Positions 42,845-54,094 of a DNA stretch of 64,000 nucleotides are shown here, in pieces (position 1 is the first letter of the stretch; each line of letters begins with the position of its first letter). Below the pieces are notes generated by a model. It was not told where the DNA came from. It ran no database searches and worked only from the letters and a program-made list of their open reading frames with translations. Where the stretch lies: NCBI GenBank assembly GCA_012064415.1, contig SSNU01000058.1:41135-105134 (forward strand), in the 5' to 3' direction. Source of the stretch: Gyrodactylus bullatarudis. Taxonomy: Eukaryota; Platyhelminthes; Monogenea; Gyrodactylidea; Gyrodactylidae. The position numbers and the translations under genes are program-made.

Positions 42845-44515
42845 ATGGTTGTGCGAAATAAGAATTTGGCAGTTCTCCAAGCCCAACAGAACCAGCAACA
42901 GTTGAATAAGGATAAACTTTTGCAGATTGCGGAGAATCGGGCGAGTATCCACGATTTTATAAATAATCATGCTGCCAATGGAAAATCTAAGGAGTATCAA
43001 AAATTGAGAAAAAAAACCTTGCGAGAAATCAATTATCTACTCTCGACTGAAAAGATCAAGGAAATTGATGTCCTGATTAGTTATCTCAGTCAAAGTTTTG
43101 AATGTGGAAACTCCAGCTACATTGCCTGCTACGTTGACGACTCATGGAGGCGCTCAATGGGCTTGCCTACTTCTGGGACCTTGAAATATTCGCTTCTCTA
43201 TGGTCTACCAGTCAGTTTTGGAGACTCCATCTCAATTAAAGATTATGACTCTTGTCTTGGTCTATGGAAGTATGCCTCGAAAAAGGCCAAAAGTGATTCG
43301 TTAATTGTTGAATGTATAAAGAATATGGGAGGTGTTCCATTCATTAAGTCTTCAACATCACAAGGCTCTATTGCATTAAATTGCCAGAATCCTATTGTTG
43401 GGAAGCTTGAACCGGATCGATTCCAGAATTATATAACCAATAGTGATGGATTCATTGTTAGCAAGGACATATCTCCGATTCATTTATCTGTTGATTTATT
43501 CGGAAGTATCAGGATATCATCTGCTATTTATCGAGTTTGCGGGTTAAAACCAACCTCGAATAGGGTTTCCACTAAGGGGATTAAGAAGCATCTCAATTTT
43601 CTTGGAGTTCCAACAAGTCTCGGGATAATTTCAAAGTCAATAGGAAATCTTACAGATTTCATGAGATCGATTTTGGTCGATGATTTCTTTTCCCTTGACA
43701 AAAGTCTTGCTCCAATTATTTTCAATGAAGAGAAATACAAAGTAACTCCAGAGAAATGTCTTAAAATCGGTTTTTTTACTAGTTTTCCAGGCTCTATCCA
43801 AACTGTGCCGAGTATAAAGCGAGGAATTGAAATGGCAGTCAAGATTTTCAGAGATTCTGGGCATAAAGTTGAAAATTTTGAGAGCGTTGCATTAGATAAT
43901 ATCCTAGAGTTATTTATCAGCTTACTGATGGCGGACGATGGAAGTTCCATTCAAAAGTTGTTTAGAGATGAGCCAATCGAAAGTTACAATAATGATCTGA
44001 CAAAAAATCTCGTTTACCCAAAAATTATGAGGAAATCCATAGATTTCAATAGCAATGATAAATTCTTGTCATTATTTTGGCAGCTGGCTGAATCATCAAA
44101 GAGTCATACGGAGCTCCTGGACAGTCTAACGGAGTTTAAAAACACTTTTGAAAAGGATATGAGTCTTTATGATGCTCTTATTTGTCCAGTCCTCCCTATT
44201 CCACTCATTCAAAAAGACATTTCAACAATCGGACAAATTCTATTATCCTCTTACACAGCCCTCTACAACATTTTGGACTTGCCAGCTGGAGTTATCACGA
44301 TAGACAGTGTAACTGCCAATGATATTGAGCTATCCAGACAAAGCTCTGAAGAATTTCGCTGGCATAAAGATAATCTGAACGAGTTTCTGAATCAAATCCA
44401 GTGCAATCAAAGTCTTCCGTTATCCGTTCAAATCGTTTCTCATAAATACCACGATGAAAGAGTTTTAGGACTCATGGGTTTGTTGGAAAGTAATTTATTG
44501 AAAAATAGTGACTAA
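42845..44515 (+). CDS. FAAH-type amidase-signature protein lacking catalytic Lys and Ser
   Basis: An intronless frame of 556 residues, close to the length of fatty-acid amide hydrolase (which hydrolyses anandamide and related lipids). FAAH landmarks are clear: LLYGLPVSFGDSISIKDYDS (FAAH has LLYGVPVSLKE), GLW..., GGVPFIKSSTSQGS, VDLFGSIRISSAIYRVCGLK, TALYNILDLPAGVITIDSVT and LPLSVQIVSH. The catalytic Lys at the PVSLK position is Gly (PVSFGD). The Gly-Gly-Ser-Ser nucleophile loop is replaced by ITNSDGFIVS. Only the cis-Ser of GGSIR survives (FGSIR). The N-terminal membrane helix of vertebrate FAAH is absent, and instead there is a Gln-rich start. It is therefore probably a pseudoenzyme under coding constraint. 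AATAAA follows the stop at 44528. Confidence 0.85.
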   Translation: MVVRNKNLAVLQAQQNQQQLNKDKLLQIAENRASIHDFINNHAANGKSKEYQKLRKKTLREINYLLSTEKIKEIDVLISYLSQSFECGNSSYIACYVDDSWRRSMGLPTSGTLKYSLLYGLPVSFGDSISIKDYDSCLGLWKYASKKAKSDSLIVECIKNMGGVPFIKSSTSQGSIALNCQNPIVGKLEPDRFQNYITNSDGFIVSKDISPIHLSVDLFGSIRISSAIYRVCGLKPTSNRVSTKGIKKHLNFLGVPTSLGIISKSIGNLTDFMRSILVDDFFSLDKSLAPIIFNEEKYKVTPEKCLKIGFFTSFPGSIQTVPSIKRGIEMAVKIFRDSGHKVENFESVALDNILELFISLLMADDGSSIQKLFRDEPIESYNNDLTKNLVYPKIMRKSIDFNSNDKFLSLFWQLAESSKSHTELLDSLTEFKNTFEKDMSLYDALICPVLPIPLIQKDISTIGQILLSSYTALYNILDLPAGVITIDSVTANDIELSRQSSEEFRWHKDNLNEFLNQIQCNQSLPLSVQIVSHKYHDERVLGLMGLLESNLLKNSD

Positions 44516-44547
44516 AAATCAAGAATTAATAAAAAGCCTTTCAAGCT

Positions 44548-45582
44548 TTAAATTCCTTCAACAGATTTCCATAAGGCTTTGATATTTCGTTCGCCAAAGC
44601 TTAGAGAGTTCATTCTCTGGATGAGTTCAAAGAATAAGGTTTTCTTTTCAAACACTGGTAGGGTAAAAGTTTGCAAAATGAAACTGAAATTAATCTAATT
44701 TGATAAAGTTACTTTGGATTTGAATCGAATTCGTCAAAATCGACCAGAACCGAATTTTCTTTTAGGGTCTGTTTTGAAAATTTGACCTCAGACGGAATAG
44801 TCAATTGGGAGTAATAAATATCTGGGACTTTGATTAATTTAAAATTCGATTCTTTCATTTTGATAATTGAGTCGATAATATTTTCTGATCGAAAGGCAAT
44901 ATGTTGTACACCAGGATTATTGTTATTTTCCTCGAGAAATTGACTAATCTGATCATTTGCTACGATTAAGTTAAATAAAGTTTACTTACACGAAGTATTA
45001 AGGGGCTCAACAAATACAAATATGTCTGGATTTTGGAGTAAATTATTTTTTAATGCTTTCAAATTCATACCCTTGTCATCAAACTTAACTAGAAACTCGT
45101 ATGGACTCTCAGAATGTCTACGCTGTAATGAATAAATAGACTTACTTGTTCAATTTTATTGGCTCAAGTTTAAAAGTATTCATGTACCAATCTTTAACCT
45201 TTTCCATTTCGCCTACTCGGCATGCAATGGCTATATGATCGAAATGAGAAACAAATTCTTTCGGTGGCTCCTCTTCATAGAGATCATGACTTAAAAAAGG
45301 CAGAATAGAACGAATAACAGCTTTCTTATAACCCTCATTAGTCTCTGTTCTATTGAGAATGAACTCTGGTCCAATTTTTGAAAGGATTGAATCCAAATCA
45401 TTTACATAAAAGGAAATATTTGAAACATAATCATATTTTGACGACGGTCTTATTTTAAAATATGCAGACTCAGGTTCGCGAATAATATTTTCTTGTACCT
45501 TAATGTTCACAAATTTTTGTATATTTTTACTAAGAAACTGTTCAGCTTTGGTTGAAATTTCAATGTACCTAATTCGAGACAT
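44548..45582 (-). CDS. 4-hydroxyphenylpyruvate dioxygenase-like protein (VOC fold)
   Basis: Four exons: 45582-45146, 45117-44990, 44959-44713 and 44683-44548, with introns of 28, 30 and 29 nt, giving 315 residues. It is a homologue of HPPD/HPDL, non-haem iron enzymes of tyrosine breakdown and related chemistry. The first VOC domain holds SNISFYVNDLDSILSKIG. The iron ligands of the second are visible: His in FVSHFDHIAIAC, His in NNPGVQHIAF and Glu in KKTLFFELIQRM. The C-terminus LSFGERNIKALWKSVEGI matches the HPPD end (GKGNFKALF). At 315 residues it is shorter than typical HPPD (about 380). Whether it is HPPD proper or the mitochondrial HPDL paralogue is unclear. It converges with the amidase, the stops being only 32 bp apart. 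Confidence 0.85.
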
Positions 45583-45693
45583 TCAAATTTAATACTTTAC
45601 GTGATAATATGAACTAACAAAAGGAGTAATTTAAAAATTTGAACGTTTTAATAGTTGAAAATTTTGTAATATTTCTTCCGGATGTAATTCTGC
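45583..45693. promoter_or_regulatory. Compact bidirectional promoter region
   Basis: The start codons of the HPPD-like gene (minus, 45582) and the PP2A-B55 gene (plus, 45694) are only 111 bp apart, so both promoters and 5' leaders must share this AT-rich segment. No TATA consensus is evident. Confidence 0.6.
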
Positions 45694-47857
45694 ATGAACG
45701 ATTTGCTTAACGGTACACTCAATATTAGTGAGAAAGAATCTCTAACAACAACATGGTATAGCAATGAGATCATATCCTCAATTGAATATGATGAATGTTA
45801 GTATATTCATTTTATTATTCCTGATCAGGCATATCTTCGGTTGAATTTAACCAAGAAGGAAATTTAGTGGCTTATGGAAATTCTGAAGGACAAATTAACA
45901 TTTATGAATTTGATAAATTAGTAAATTATTTGATTATATTATTACAGAAAAATTTACCAGCTAGTGATATTAAAACCAGCCGGTTAGATGTTTATGGAAG
46001 TCTTATCAGTCATGAACTCGAATTCGATTATCTTAATTCATCCAATATTGAACCAAGAATTAACCATTTGTCTTGGCTACCCAGAGCAAGTCAATATAAT
46101 GCCTTTTTATCTTCAAATGATTTCACCATAAAATTGTGGAAAGTTAAAAAAGCTCCTGCTTATAAAATCGTTAATTTGAACTTTATCTATGAAACAGGAT
46201 CTCGAGAAGAGTTTATCCTTAGGTCTTCGGAAGATCTTAGAGTGCCAAAATTCGAATTTAATAGCGAAAAACATCAAGTGAGCTTGACATTTTGCAATTC
46301 TTTTTTAAATAAATATGCTTTTTATTTGTTTTAACATTTTTTTACATTGCAGATTCAACATAACAATAAATGTAAATTTCAAAGAGGTCATAAGTATCCT
46401 ATAACTGGAATAACAACTTTGTTGGATGGAGAAAATTTCCTCTCTTCAGATAGCTTCTTTGTCAACCTCTGGAATTTTAATGATCCTTCAAATGTATTTT
46501 CAATTCGCCAAAATGAGGTCAAGTTCGAGACACCTTTTATAACATGTTTGGCATCATCAAAAAAATCTCCATTTCTTTTCACCTATGGAGATAACACAGG
46601 ATCTATTAATGTTTTTGATCTCCGAACTAATGCTCTTTGTGATAACTCCTCTATGCATATTTCCAATGGGGAACTTGATGAAAAATTCTCCATCAAAAAG
46701 TTTCTTGCTTATATTTCAGACATAAAGTTTTCCAACACCTGTGATCAATATATTGTTGTTAGGAACTTCCTTCAAGTGCTAAGTAAGTGCATCAATATAA
46801 CTTCATTACCTAAATAATATTGTGCAATTTTTATTTATCCAAGTTGTAAATTTAAAAATTTTCAGTTTTTCTCTACCTCTTGGATACTATCTATAGATTT
46901 GAAATTTTAATATTCATGTTTCTCAGCCAGACTTGATATCAAAACTTTTACATTTTTAGTTAACAGTGGTAGATAGTAAATGAAATTTAAAATCTAATTT
47001 ATCTATATAGATTGCATCAAATAAATATTACATATATTCACTGTATATTATTACTGAGTAGTAATATTCGATTACTAATTGCGAAAATGCAAAATGAAAC
47101 GTAACAAATTTCTTGATACAGCTCTAATAGCTGTTTAATTAATCAGGTCACAAGTACTACTCATAAAATGAATTTCATTTATTGAAAAGATTAGTTCTTT
47201 TGTAACAAATTGCATAAATTTCCTAGATTATTCAGTAAATCATTGTTTCCACGTGATTCATTCCAATATATTAATTATTAACATTTTTGATTTCTTAGTT
47301 TACGACCTACGCAAGCCAGGCAAGCCTCAAAAGACTTATGATATACACCCAGAAATAATGCGGTACATTACAAATCTATGGAATCACGAAACTGGTGGAT
47401 TTGATCGTTTTAAATTTTCCATCTCGCACGATGATAAGTAATAATTATTAGATTAAGCATATGGATGATTTGCTAATCAAACATTTTCACCAGATTCATC
47501 GCTACTGGTTCATATGGCACAAGTTTCAAGATTATCGACCTAGCTAACTCAGAGTGCCCGGTGCATGATTTGGAAATGAAGAGACCACATCATCTTGATC
47601 ATGACCCCTTCGAAAGGTAAATGATAATTGTACTTGTGTAATCAGGACTAGTGTAAAGCTATTAAAACTATTTATGTTTTCTCTCTAGACCAGAGATGAA
47701 ACATATAGGACCAGATCCAGTTAAGTCCAAAGATGGAAAGGATAAAAGAGACATAGATGTCGAGATAAAGTGGCTGCTAAGCTCTTTCTCTTCAAATGAC
47801 TATACTTTAATGGCAGGAAATGAAACATATCTCAATCTATTGGAAGGAATTAAGTAG
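45694..47857 (+). CDS. Protein phosphatase 2A regulatory subunit B (B55/PR55 type)
   Basis: Six clear exons: 45694-45796, 45829-46277, 46353-46782, 47299-47437, 47494-47616 and 47689-47857. Introns are 32, 75, 516, 56 and 72 nt. Within exon 2, GTAAATTATTTGATTATATT...ACAG (45930-45956) is a probable in-frame 27-nt intron; removing it gives about 461 residues, the usual B55 length. B55 is a WD40 propeller that directs PP2A to substrates. Characteristic segments are ISSVEFNQEGNLVAYG, LEFDYLNSSNIEPRINHLSW, NDFTIKLWKV, GSINVFDLRTNALCD, AYISDIKFS and FIATGSYGTSFKIIDL. It shares a 111-bp head-to-head promoter region with the HPPD-like gene. Confidence 0.9.
45930..45956 (+). other. Probable in-frame 27-nt intron in PP2A-B55
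   Basis: GT...ACAG, a multiple of three and without a stop. Its translation (VNYLIILLQ) has no counterpart in B55 proteins, and removing it joins IYEFDKL to KNLPASDIK and restores the family spacing before EFDYL. Confidence 0.6.
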
Positions 47858-48378
47858 TGTTATTTTTATAGAATAAATATTTATTATTGAATCAGTCTTA
47901 CCTAAAAGGAATAAAAAATTATCAATTATTTCACTCAGAGTAACTATGACAAGACTCATGATATCGTCAAAGTGTTATCATCATTGAAAGGGGACTCACT
48001 GAAAAAGAATAAATAGTTAATTAAGATTAAATAAGATCGTCAGAGTAACTATGAAAATTAGCTATTAATGAGCTAAATATGTTTGCATCAAACTCACCTT
48101 GACAATCTAATTGGAAGACCTGAAAAGTATGGAGAGGATTAATACTCATTATATCTTTTGGAATCGTACTTTCTTCAATATCAAGCGCTTCTCGATTTAA
48201 TCATAGTAACAACTAACCTGGATAGCATGTGTATATTTTGAAACATTTATTAAGGCTTATTGTATTAAAAGATACATAAAATCGAAACAATCTAAATACA
48301 GAAATATATAAATATCAAATCATAATAAAATAACAGCCATGAAGAATATTTCAATTTTGACAAATACATAGCTTAACA
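47858..48378. other. Intergenic between PP2A-B55 and the six-cysteine protein
   Basis: AATAAA at about 47872 may serve PP2A-B55. The repeated phrase CAGAGTAACTATGA occurs at about 47936 and 48049. ATATATAAATAT at about 48302 is a TATA candidate for the next gene. A ten-codon upstream frame (48340-48372) precedes its ATG. Confidence 0.4.
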
Positions 48379-48753
48379 ATGAAAAAAACGTTTAGAATTT
48401 CTTTGCTTGTCTTAATATTTTTCCACTTTTTCTCTGCAATCAATGAAGACTTAATCCTAACGGAATACGAAAGCTTTCTAGAATGTGCTCGATGTAAAGT
48501 ACCAAAGCGTTTCCTAAAATATGTGACTGACTGCATCGAGGATCTTCGAAGAGTGCGTTCTCTGGTTATTCAAACTAGCTTGGTGAAAAAAATCGACATT
48601 TTTGAAAGATATCTCGAAGATTCATATTGTCAAGAGATTTTCACTCAAAATTTTGTTGTTCTCGAAAAATGTCCACAGTTTGAGACAGATTGGCCGAGAA
48701 TGAGAATAAAGCCCAATCTCAATCTCATTTGTTCGGATTCTGAGTCCAAATAA
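48379..48753 (+). CDS. Small secreted protein with six cysteines (124 aa)
   Basis: A single-exon frame with a strong signal peptide (ISLLVLIFFHFFSA) followed by about 100 residues containing six Cys: in LECARCKVP (two), TDCIEDLRR, SYCQEIF, LEKCPQF and LICSDSES. Six Cys in a small secreted protein suggest three disulfides. I do not recognise a toxin, hormone or inhibitor family, and no catalytic motif is visible. AATAAA at 48793 gives a clean 3' end, and a TATA-like element is present about 75 bp upstream. The gene lies between housekeeping genes on the same strand. Confidence 0.6.
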   Translation: MKKTFRISLLVLIFFHFFSAINEDLILTEYESFLECARCKVPKRFLKYVTDCIEDLRRVRSLVIQTSLVKKIDIFERYLEDSYCQEIFTQNFVVLEKCPQFETDWPRMRIKPNLNLICSDSESK

Positions 48754-48809
48754 CATTCTCAAAGGGTTTTTCAGTTGTAAAAAAATTAATTCAATAAATT
48801 GAATCATAT

Positions 48810-49120
48810 CTTCGACAAATTTAAGAGTTTATACCACTATTAACAATAGTATTAAAAGGTTGGTACTAAGCCGATCTTCTATCATAAATCTTGATTCATA
48901 ATGAGAGTGTTATGATAACACTGTTATCTGAGACTTTATAGCTAAAACAATTTTAAATTTTTAAGTAATAATATTTTTGTTATTAAAAATAAATTCGGAT
49001 TTGTTCTAAAAAAGTATCTTTTTAAATCTTTTCAAATTCTTTTTATTTATTATAATAAATATCAAAATCTAAATAATATTTAATTATAAATAATCCTCCT
49101 CAGTATTCAAACCGCAATTT
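48810..49120. other. Intergenic upstream of TDG
   Basis: About 300 bp of AT-rich DNA without gene features. Short runs of AATAATA and an imperfect repeat of TTTTTAAATCTTTTCAAA-type sequence are present. Confidence 0.4.
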
Positions 49121-51467
49121 ATGACTGATTTCAACGAATTGTATGTTCTCATTCTCATTATTAAAGAAAATCACCCACATATTCTATGTCAGTGGACGAA
49201 TGCAATGACACCATATGCTCTGGTTCTCAATTAAAGTTTGTTATCATTTAATATTTTTTCTAGTGAAAGTATAGATAATTCTTCTGCTTTCGATGAGCTA
49301 CTCCCAAATGACGGGAAAACCTGTCCACCTGATCATTTGAAAGAAAATTTAGATATTGTATTTGTTGGAATAAACTCACAACATGTTAATGGTGATGTAA
49401 ATCATCATTATTCTGGACCAGGAAATCATTTATGTAAGAAATTTACGCTAATCTCGTTATTTCTCTAGGGACATGTCTGCATTTGGCTGGCCTCATTCCA
49501 TTTGAAGCTACATGTAACGATGATGCTAAACTGCTTGAACACGGAATTGGATTCACAAATATTTGTACTCGGCCTCTTAAAGGTGCTCAGGAATTAACAA
49601 GAGGGGAAATGAGACAAGGGGCTGCCATATTAACAGAAAAAATGAAAAAGTACAAACCCAAAATAGCTGCTTTTAATGGTAAAGGAATTTACGAAGCTTA
49701 CTTTGGCAATAAAAACTTTTGCATGGGTAAACAGCCAAAAAAGATGGATGGTACTGATGTTGTAGTTTTTGTCATGCCCTCTTCTAGTGCAAGATGTGCT
49801 CAACTTCCTAGAACAGAAGACAAAATGCCTTTCTTTTTTGCTCTAAAGAAACTCAGAGACTTTTTACGAGGCGAAATTGATGAAAAAGACTATAATGATA
49901 AAGATGTCACTTTTTCTGATTATACTGAGTTCCGAGTAACAACACCAGATCCCAAGAGTGTTCGAAAAGCTGAGCGAAGGCGAAAAAGAAAAGCTTTAGC
50001 AGCTCTCATGGTTGATTCTGATGGTCTCGTTCCCACTGAGGCCGATGTCCGAAATTTAGTAGAAAATAAAATCATTGACGCTTACGAAGACACAAAAGAA
50101 TGTAAGTTTTCAATCTTGAAAAGATTCATCTCTATCTAAAATATAAATTCAATATTCTAGTGGCTGAGGCTGTCCTAGAAAAGAAAGCTCAACAGACTTA
50201 TGCCTCTCCAATGTTGATGCGACTAAAAAGTGTCATGTCTCTAAATTTGAGTTCAGACGCCATTGTCAAAAGAACTCAAGAAGTTGCTGCTAGACAGTCT
50301 AAAAATGATACCGCTAAAAATAAATCAACTAGTCGTAAGTTAGAAATGCGCCTCATTTATTTTGATCAGATTTAAATCTTAATTTGAATTCCTTTATTAA
50401 GAACCAACATCTCAATTGGCATTTTCAAGTTATCCAGTTCCAATGCAAATTCCAGCAAATAATCAATCAGGAATCTTTGTCAATGGTACACCGACACAGC
50501 ATTTCATTCAAATGCCAAATTACCCCAACTACTCTACACAGACTGTAAGCAATTTACAAATTCGATTTCCAACATCAAACTCAATTTGTGATCAGAAAAA
50601 TGGTCAACTTGTTTTTCCAAATTCAATACCCAGTAATTCCACGAATGCTCAAACCATGTTTTTCACTCCACAAAGTAATTTTCTACATGATATTTCTTTG
50701 AAAATTTGATTTGTCTCTCATTTTGAGATAATGATTCAGGAAAATATCGAATGAATCATGTCTATCTGGTAAATATTAGGAACTATTGAATTTTAAAACA
50801 AATTTGACCCATGAAAATACAACTCCCGTTAAAAATGATGAACTTTATATGTTTAGTAGCAGAGTGGCGCAGTGGAAGCGTGCTGGGCCCATAACCCAGA
50901 AGTCCGAGGATCGAAACCTCGCTCTGCTAAATTTTTTTTTTTCACAAATTCATGAATAAATTTACCAAATTATTCTTAAATATTATGAGTCATTAAATCA
51001 ACTTAAATACCCATAATTTAAAACTTGAAATTATTCATTTAGATTCTGCCTCAAATTCCATCCAAATACTACCGGTTCTCAATAATCCAGTTTCGAGTTC
51101 ATTTCGTTTTCTCGTACCTTCTACTCCTGTTGACGTTTCGAAGAACATACGTCCAACTAATTTTTACTTTTCAACCAGCCAGCTAAATCCGAACAACAGC
51201 CATTCAAACATTTCCGGCATTTCAACAAATACTTCAAGTCAAATGAAATCAACACCTATCCTAAACAATCACTCTCAAGGAAGTTTGAGGCAAATTCTTC
51301 CAGTCAATCCAACTGGCCCATTAAACTTTGATCCTAACAGTATTCTACGCAATAATATCACGATAGGTGAATTTATCGAGTTTGCAACTGATCAGGTCAA
51401 GACAACTCCTTCCCTGCTTGAGAGATTTACTCTAAATGATGAGAAATTATCCTTTGCTGCGTTGTAA
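49121..51467 (+). CDS. TDG: Thymine-DNA glycosylase (G/T mismatch-specific, MUG/TDG family)
   Basis: Six exons: 49121-49140, 49264-49433, 49469-50101, 50161-50334, 50402-50674 and 51043-51467; introns are 123, 35, 59, 67 and 368 nt. All joins keep frame, giving 564 residues. TDG removes thymine or modified cytosine opposite G in base-excision repair and active demethylation. Motifs: the catalytic Asn loop VFVGINSQ (vertebrate VxxGINP; Asn kept, Pro changed to Ser), HHYSGPGNHLWTCLHLAGLI, the KIAAFNGKGIYE step and the DNA-inserting loop VMPSSSARCAQLPRTEDKMP. A basic ERRRKRKALAAL region follows. The last 200 residues are Asn/Gln/Ser/Pro-rich, with no family match. The fifth intron contains a tRNA-Met gene. 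Nuclear location is inferred. Confidence 0.9.
50858..50929 (+). tRNA. Initiator tRNA-Met (CAT)
   Basis: A 72-base cloverleaf. The acceptor AGCAGAG pairs with CTCTGCT, so positions 1-72 form the A-U pair typical of eukaryotic initiators. The anticodon arm CTGGGCCCATAACCCAG has three G-C pairs next to the loop and the CAT anticodon. The T loop ATCGAAA carries A54 and A60, also initiator-specific. A run of ten T's at 50932 ends pol III transcription. It lies in sense orientation in intron 5 of the TDG gene. Confidence 0.95.
50932..50942 (+). terminator. Pol III oligo-T terminator
   Basis: An uninterrupted T run 3 bases past the tRNA end, inside the TDG intron. Confidence 0.8.
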
Positions 51468-52182
51468 ACTGAGTAATCTCGAAAATAATAATTTGGTTGT
51501 TAAATACTTTTTGTCTAAGATTTTATAATAAATAAATTTTCCTTTAACTCATTAATTCTTATTTTATCTATAGAAATTTGTAAATTATTAGGTCATATAT
51601 TTTAAGCTATCATTTATAACTTATATCTATAATGAAGTTCCAATTGCCAATTAGTTTATGCATAAGAAATCAAGTAATTTTTTCATTAATACAATGAATT
51701 ATGTTACCTAATAGGTAATACCTATTATCCATACTTTACTCTGATTGCCTGGTATTACTTACTGAGCATGAGTCAAAATCTGAAAATACTTGAGGAACTA
51801 CTATTTAGGATTCAAACTTAATGCATGTAGAAAGGATTCGTGGATCGCTAATTTAATCTTTGAAGGGGCAAGTTACGAGACTCAATGTTCCTCTGATGCA
51901 GTTCTTAGACCTGAGTTCTATAGCTACATTCATTTTATTGTATTTGAATAAATCATACGTGTATTTTCAAGTAGATAGTATAATTAAATTTTTCTTTCAT
52001 TCTTTGCCTCCAACAACCAATTTGTAAACATTAATTAATCAATTAGTAAACGTGAATCTCTAGAAAAACATTTTAATTCAAAAAATTCACTATCAAGTTT
52101 GTTTGTGAACTATTTATTAAAGTTCAAGAGAGATTTTTCATGATTCGCATTTGATTATACAGTTCAACAATTAAATTTAACA
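51468..52182. other. 3' flank of TDG, no further gene
   Basis: AATAAA occurs at about 51528 (TAATAAATAAATTT), suiting TDG. The rest, to the hAT-like element, shows no coding or RNA feature. Confidence 0.4.
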
Positions 52183-52190
52183 CAATTATT

Positions 52191-52631
52191 GGTAACACTT
52201 CACTTTGGGTACAGCGAAAAATTCCATTTAGGGGGGAGTTTTGCGTTAGCCAATGAGAATTAACCAAAAATCTGAGTGCAATACATTTCCTATTAAGTGC
52301 TATTATTTTCTATTGTAGTCTATTCGAGTCTATGATCATATACAAATCCTCGAATACTATGCTCCATATTTCACTTGAGTTACATTGAGCAAGCCTAATC
52401 ATAAATAGACTTATTTCTGAATTGATTCACGACTTAATTTGATATATTTTTAGAGCCTTTTCCTAAATTGAAAGTTTGACAAATCATTGATTAATCAAGA
52501 TTATTGCTTCAATCATTAGAAAAGCATTCTCATTTTTCTGCTAACCAACATGAAACTTACTGAGAACTCCAAAAACTCCAAAACTCCCCCCTAAATGGAA
52601 TTTTTCGCGGTACCCGAAGTGAAATGTTACC
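52191..52631. mobile_element. hAT-like MITE with an 8-bp target duplication
   Basis: A 441-bp element with terminal inverted repeats of about 55 bp: the left tip is GGTAACACTTCACTTTGGGT and the right tip is the complement of AAGTGAAATGTTACC. Both arms include the AATTCCATTTAGGGGGGAGT block. It is flanked on each side by CAATTATT (52183-52190 and 52632-52639), an 8-bp duplication as made by hAT transposases. No coding capacity. Confidence 0.88.
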
Positions 52632-52644
52632 CAATTATTTTTAG

Positions 52645-54090
52645 GAAATTAGTTTTTAAAAAAAGCTTCAAGCAAAAATTATTTTTTTGAATTAGTATTC
52701 CACGTGTTTAACGAAAATTATAGCTGAGATCTTTACGTATTCCAGGAGTTCAATAGATTTCATAGGCGGTAAACCAAGTATTTTCTAAACCTTCATAAAT
52801 AAAAATGATTTTCTAAAATGATATGTGACAGAAATAATAAATGGGACTTTGAGGGTTAAATCAATAGATCGAATGATAGAATTATCTCTTACAATCGATT
52901 GAAAAACTAAATACTGTCGATAACCAGGAGACTTACAAGAGTAGTTTAATGAAAAATAAGAAGTGTACATAAAGTAAATAAGGAAATTTTATTCACATAT
53001 CATTTGGATTCGATATTTTGATGAGAAAAAAGACTACGAGCTATTGGATAGCAAAAGACCCGCGTTGATTTTTTCTTAAAAATCTATTTTCACCTACCTC
53101 TAATCCATATGTTTGACTCAGAATCTTAACAATGGATCCATATGAAATTGAATTAGTAATTAGCAATTGAAATTAATATTTTAACATTACACAAGAAAAA
53201 ATAGCAAAATTTAACTCCAATAGTTGTAATGATTTGATTTTCAAAGATTTTCGTTTTGACAAACTGCTTTTAATGTAGATTTCACATTTTAAAATAATTA
53301 GATAAAGGTACAGTAGGGATGATCCCTCCTGAATTCAAGATAACGTCAGATAGTTTTTCATACAGAAGACACTGGGTAGATTCTAAATCTGAGTTTCTTT
53401 TTGTCTTGACAAGCTCGATGAAGCATGGTACAGTGTGTTTCAATAATATTTTAACAATACTGACTCAAAATTCGATTGAAATGATTACATAAAACTTTCA
53501 ATATTTTTTATAAAAATTTTTATTTCCAATTTTGCTGATGATTTAAAAAGATTCCAGAAAAAGCCCAATAAGGTGGCAATAAAATTTTTTCTTCGATATC
53601 CATTGAAATGTACTAATACAAGAAAAATTGCGTACATCAATTTAAAGGAGCCAAATTAGTCCTAGTTTCATAAATGGGGTTTCACAGCACACTGAGAATA
53701 TTCAGTGAAAAATATCAAAGCTAAAAAGTGCAGTGGTTTTTTTCGTCTTGCCATTCCGGAGTAGCTACAATGAATGTCATACCACATTATCTAAACTTTT
53801 TGATGGCTAGTTTCGTTGATTCTCAAACCTAGAAAAGCAGAAGCGACTTGAAAATGCAATTCTTCACATAGTGATATAAAAAATGCCTCAAAAACCTTGA
53901 ATTCCTCAAACATGTAAGAAAAGAAATATCTTCAAAAGTGCAAAAGAATATAAAAGTATTGATTCTTACTTTTATTTTTCATAAGAGCCTGTTTATTACT
54001 AATATTTTCGTAATATCACAGACACACCTGGATCTGGAAATTTTTCTCGATGAAAAAAATAAATATTCAAAAAATATTTAAGAAAATAAA
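52645..54090. other. Intergenic, no gene seen
   Basis: About 1.4 kb without recognised coding, RNA or repeat features in any frame. Confidence 0.4.
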
Positions 54091-54094
54091 AGCA

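Noticed and set aside
43528..43950. Minus-strand frame of 140 codons under the amidase gene
   Set aside because: The shadow of a long conserved plus-strand gene; no similarity of its own.
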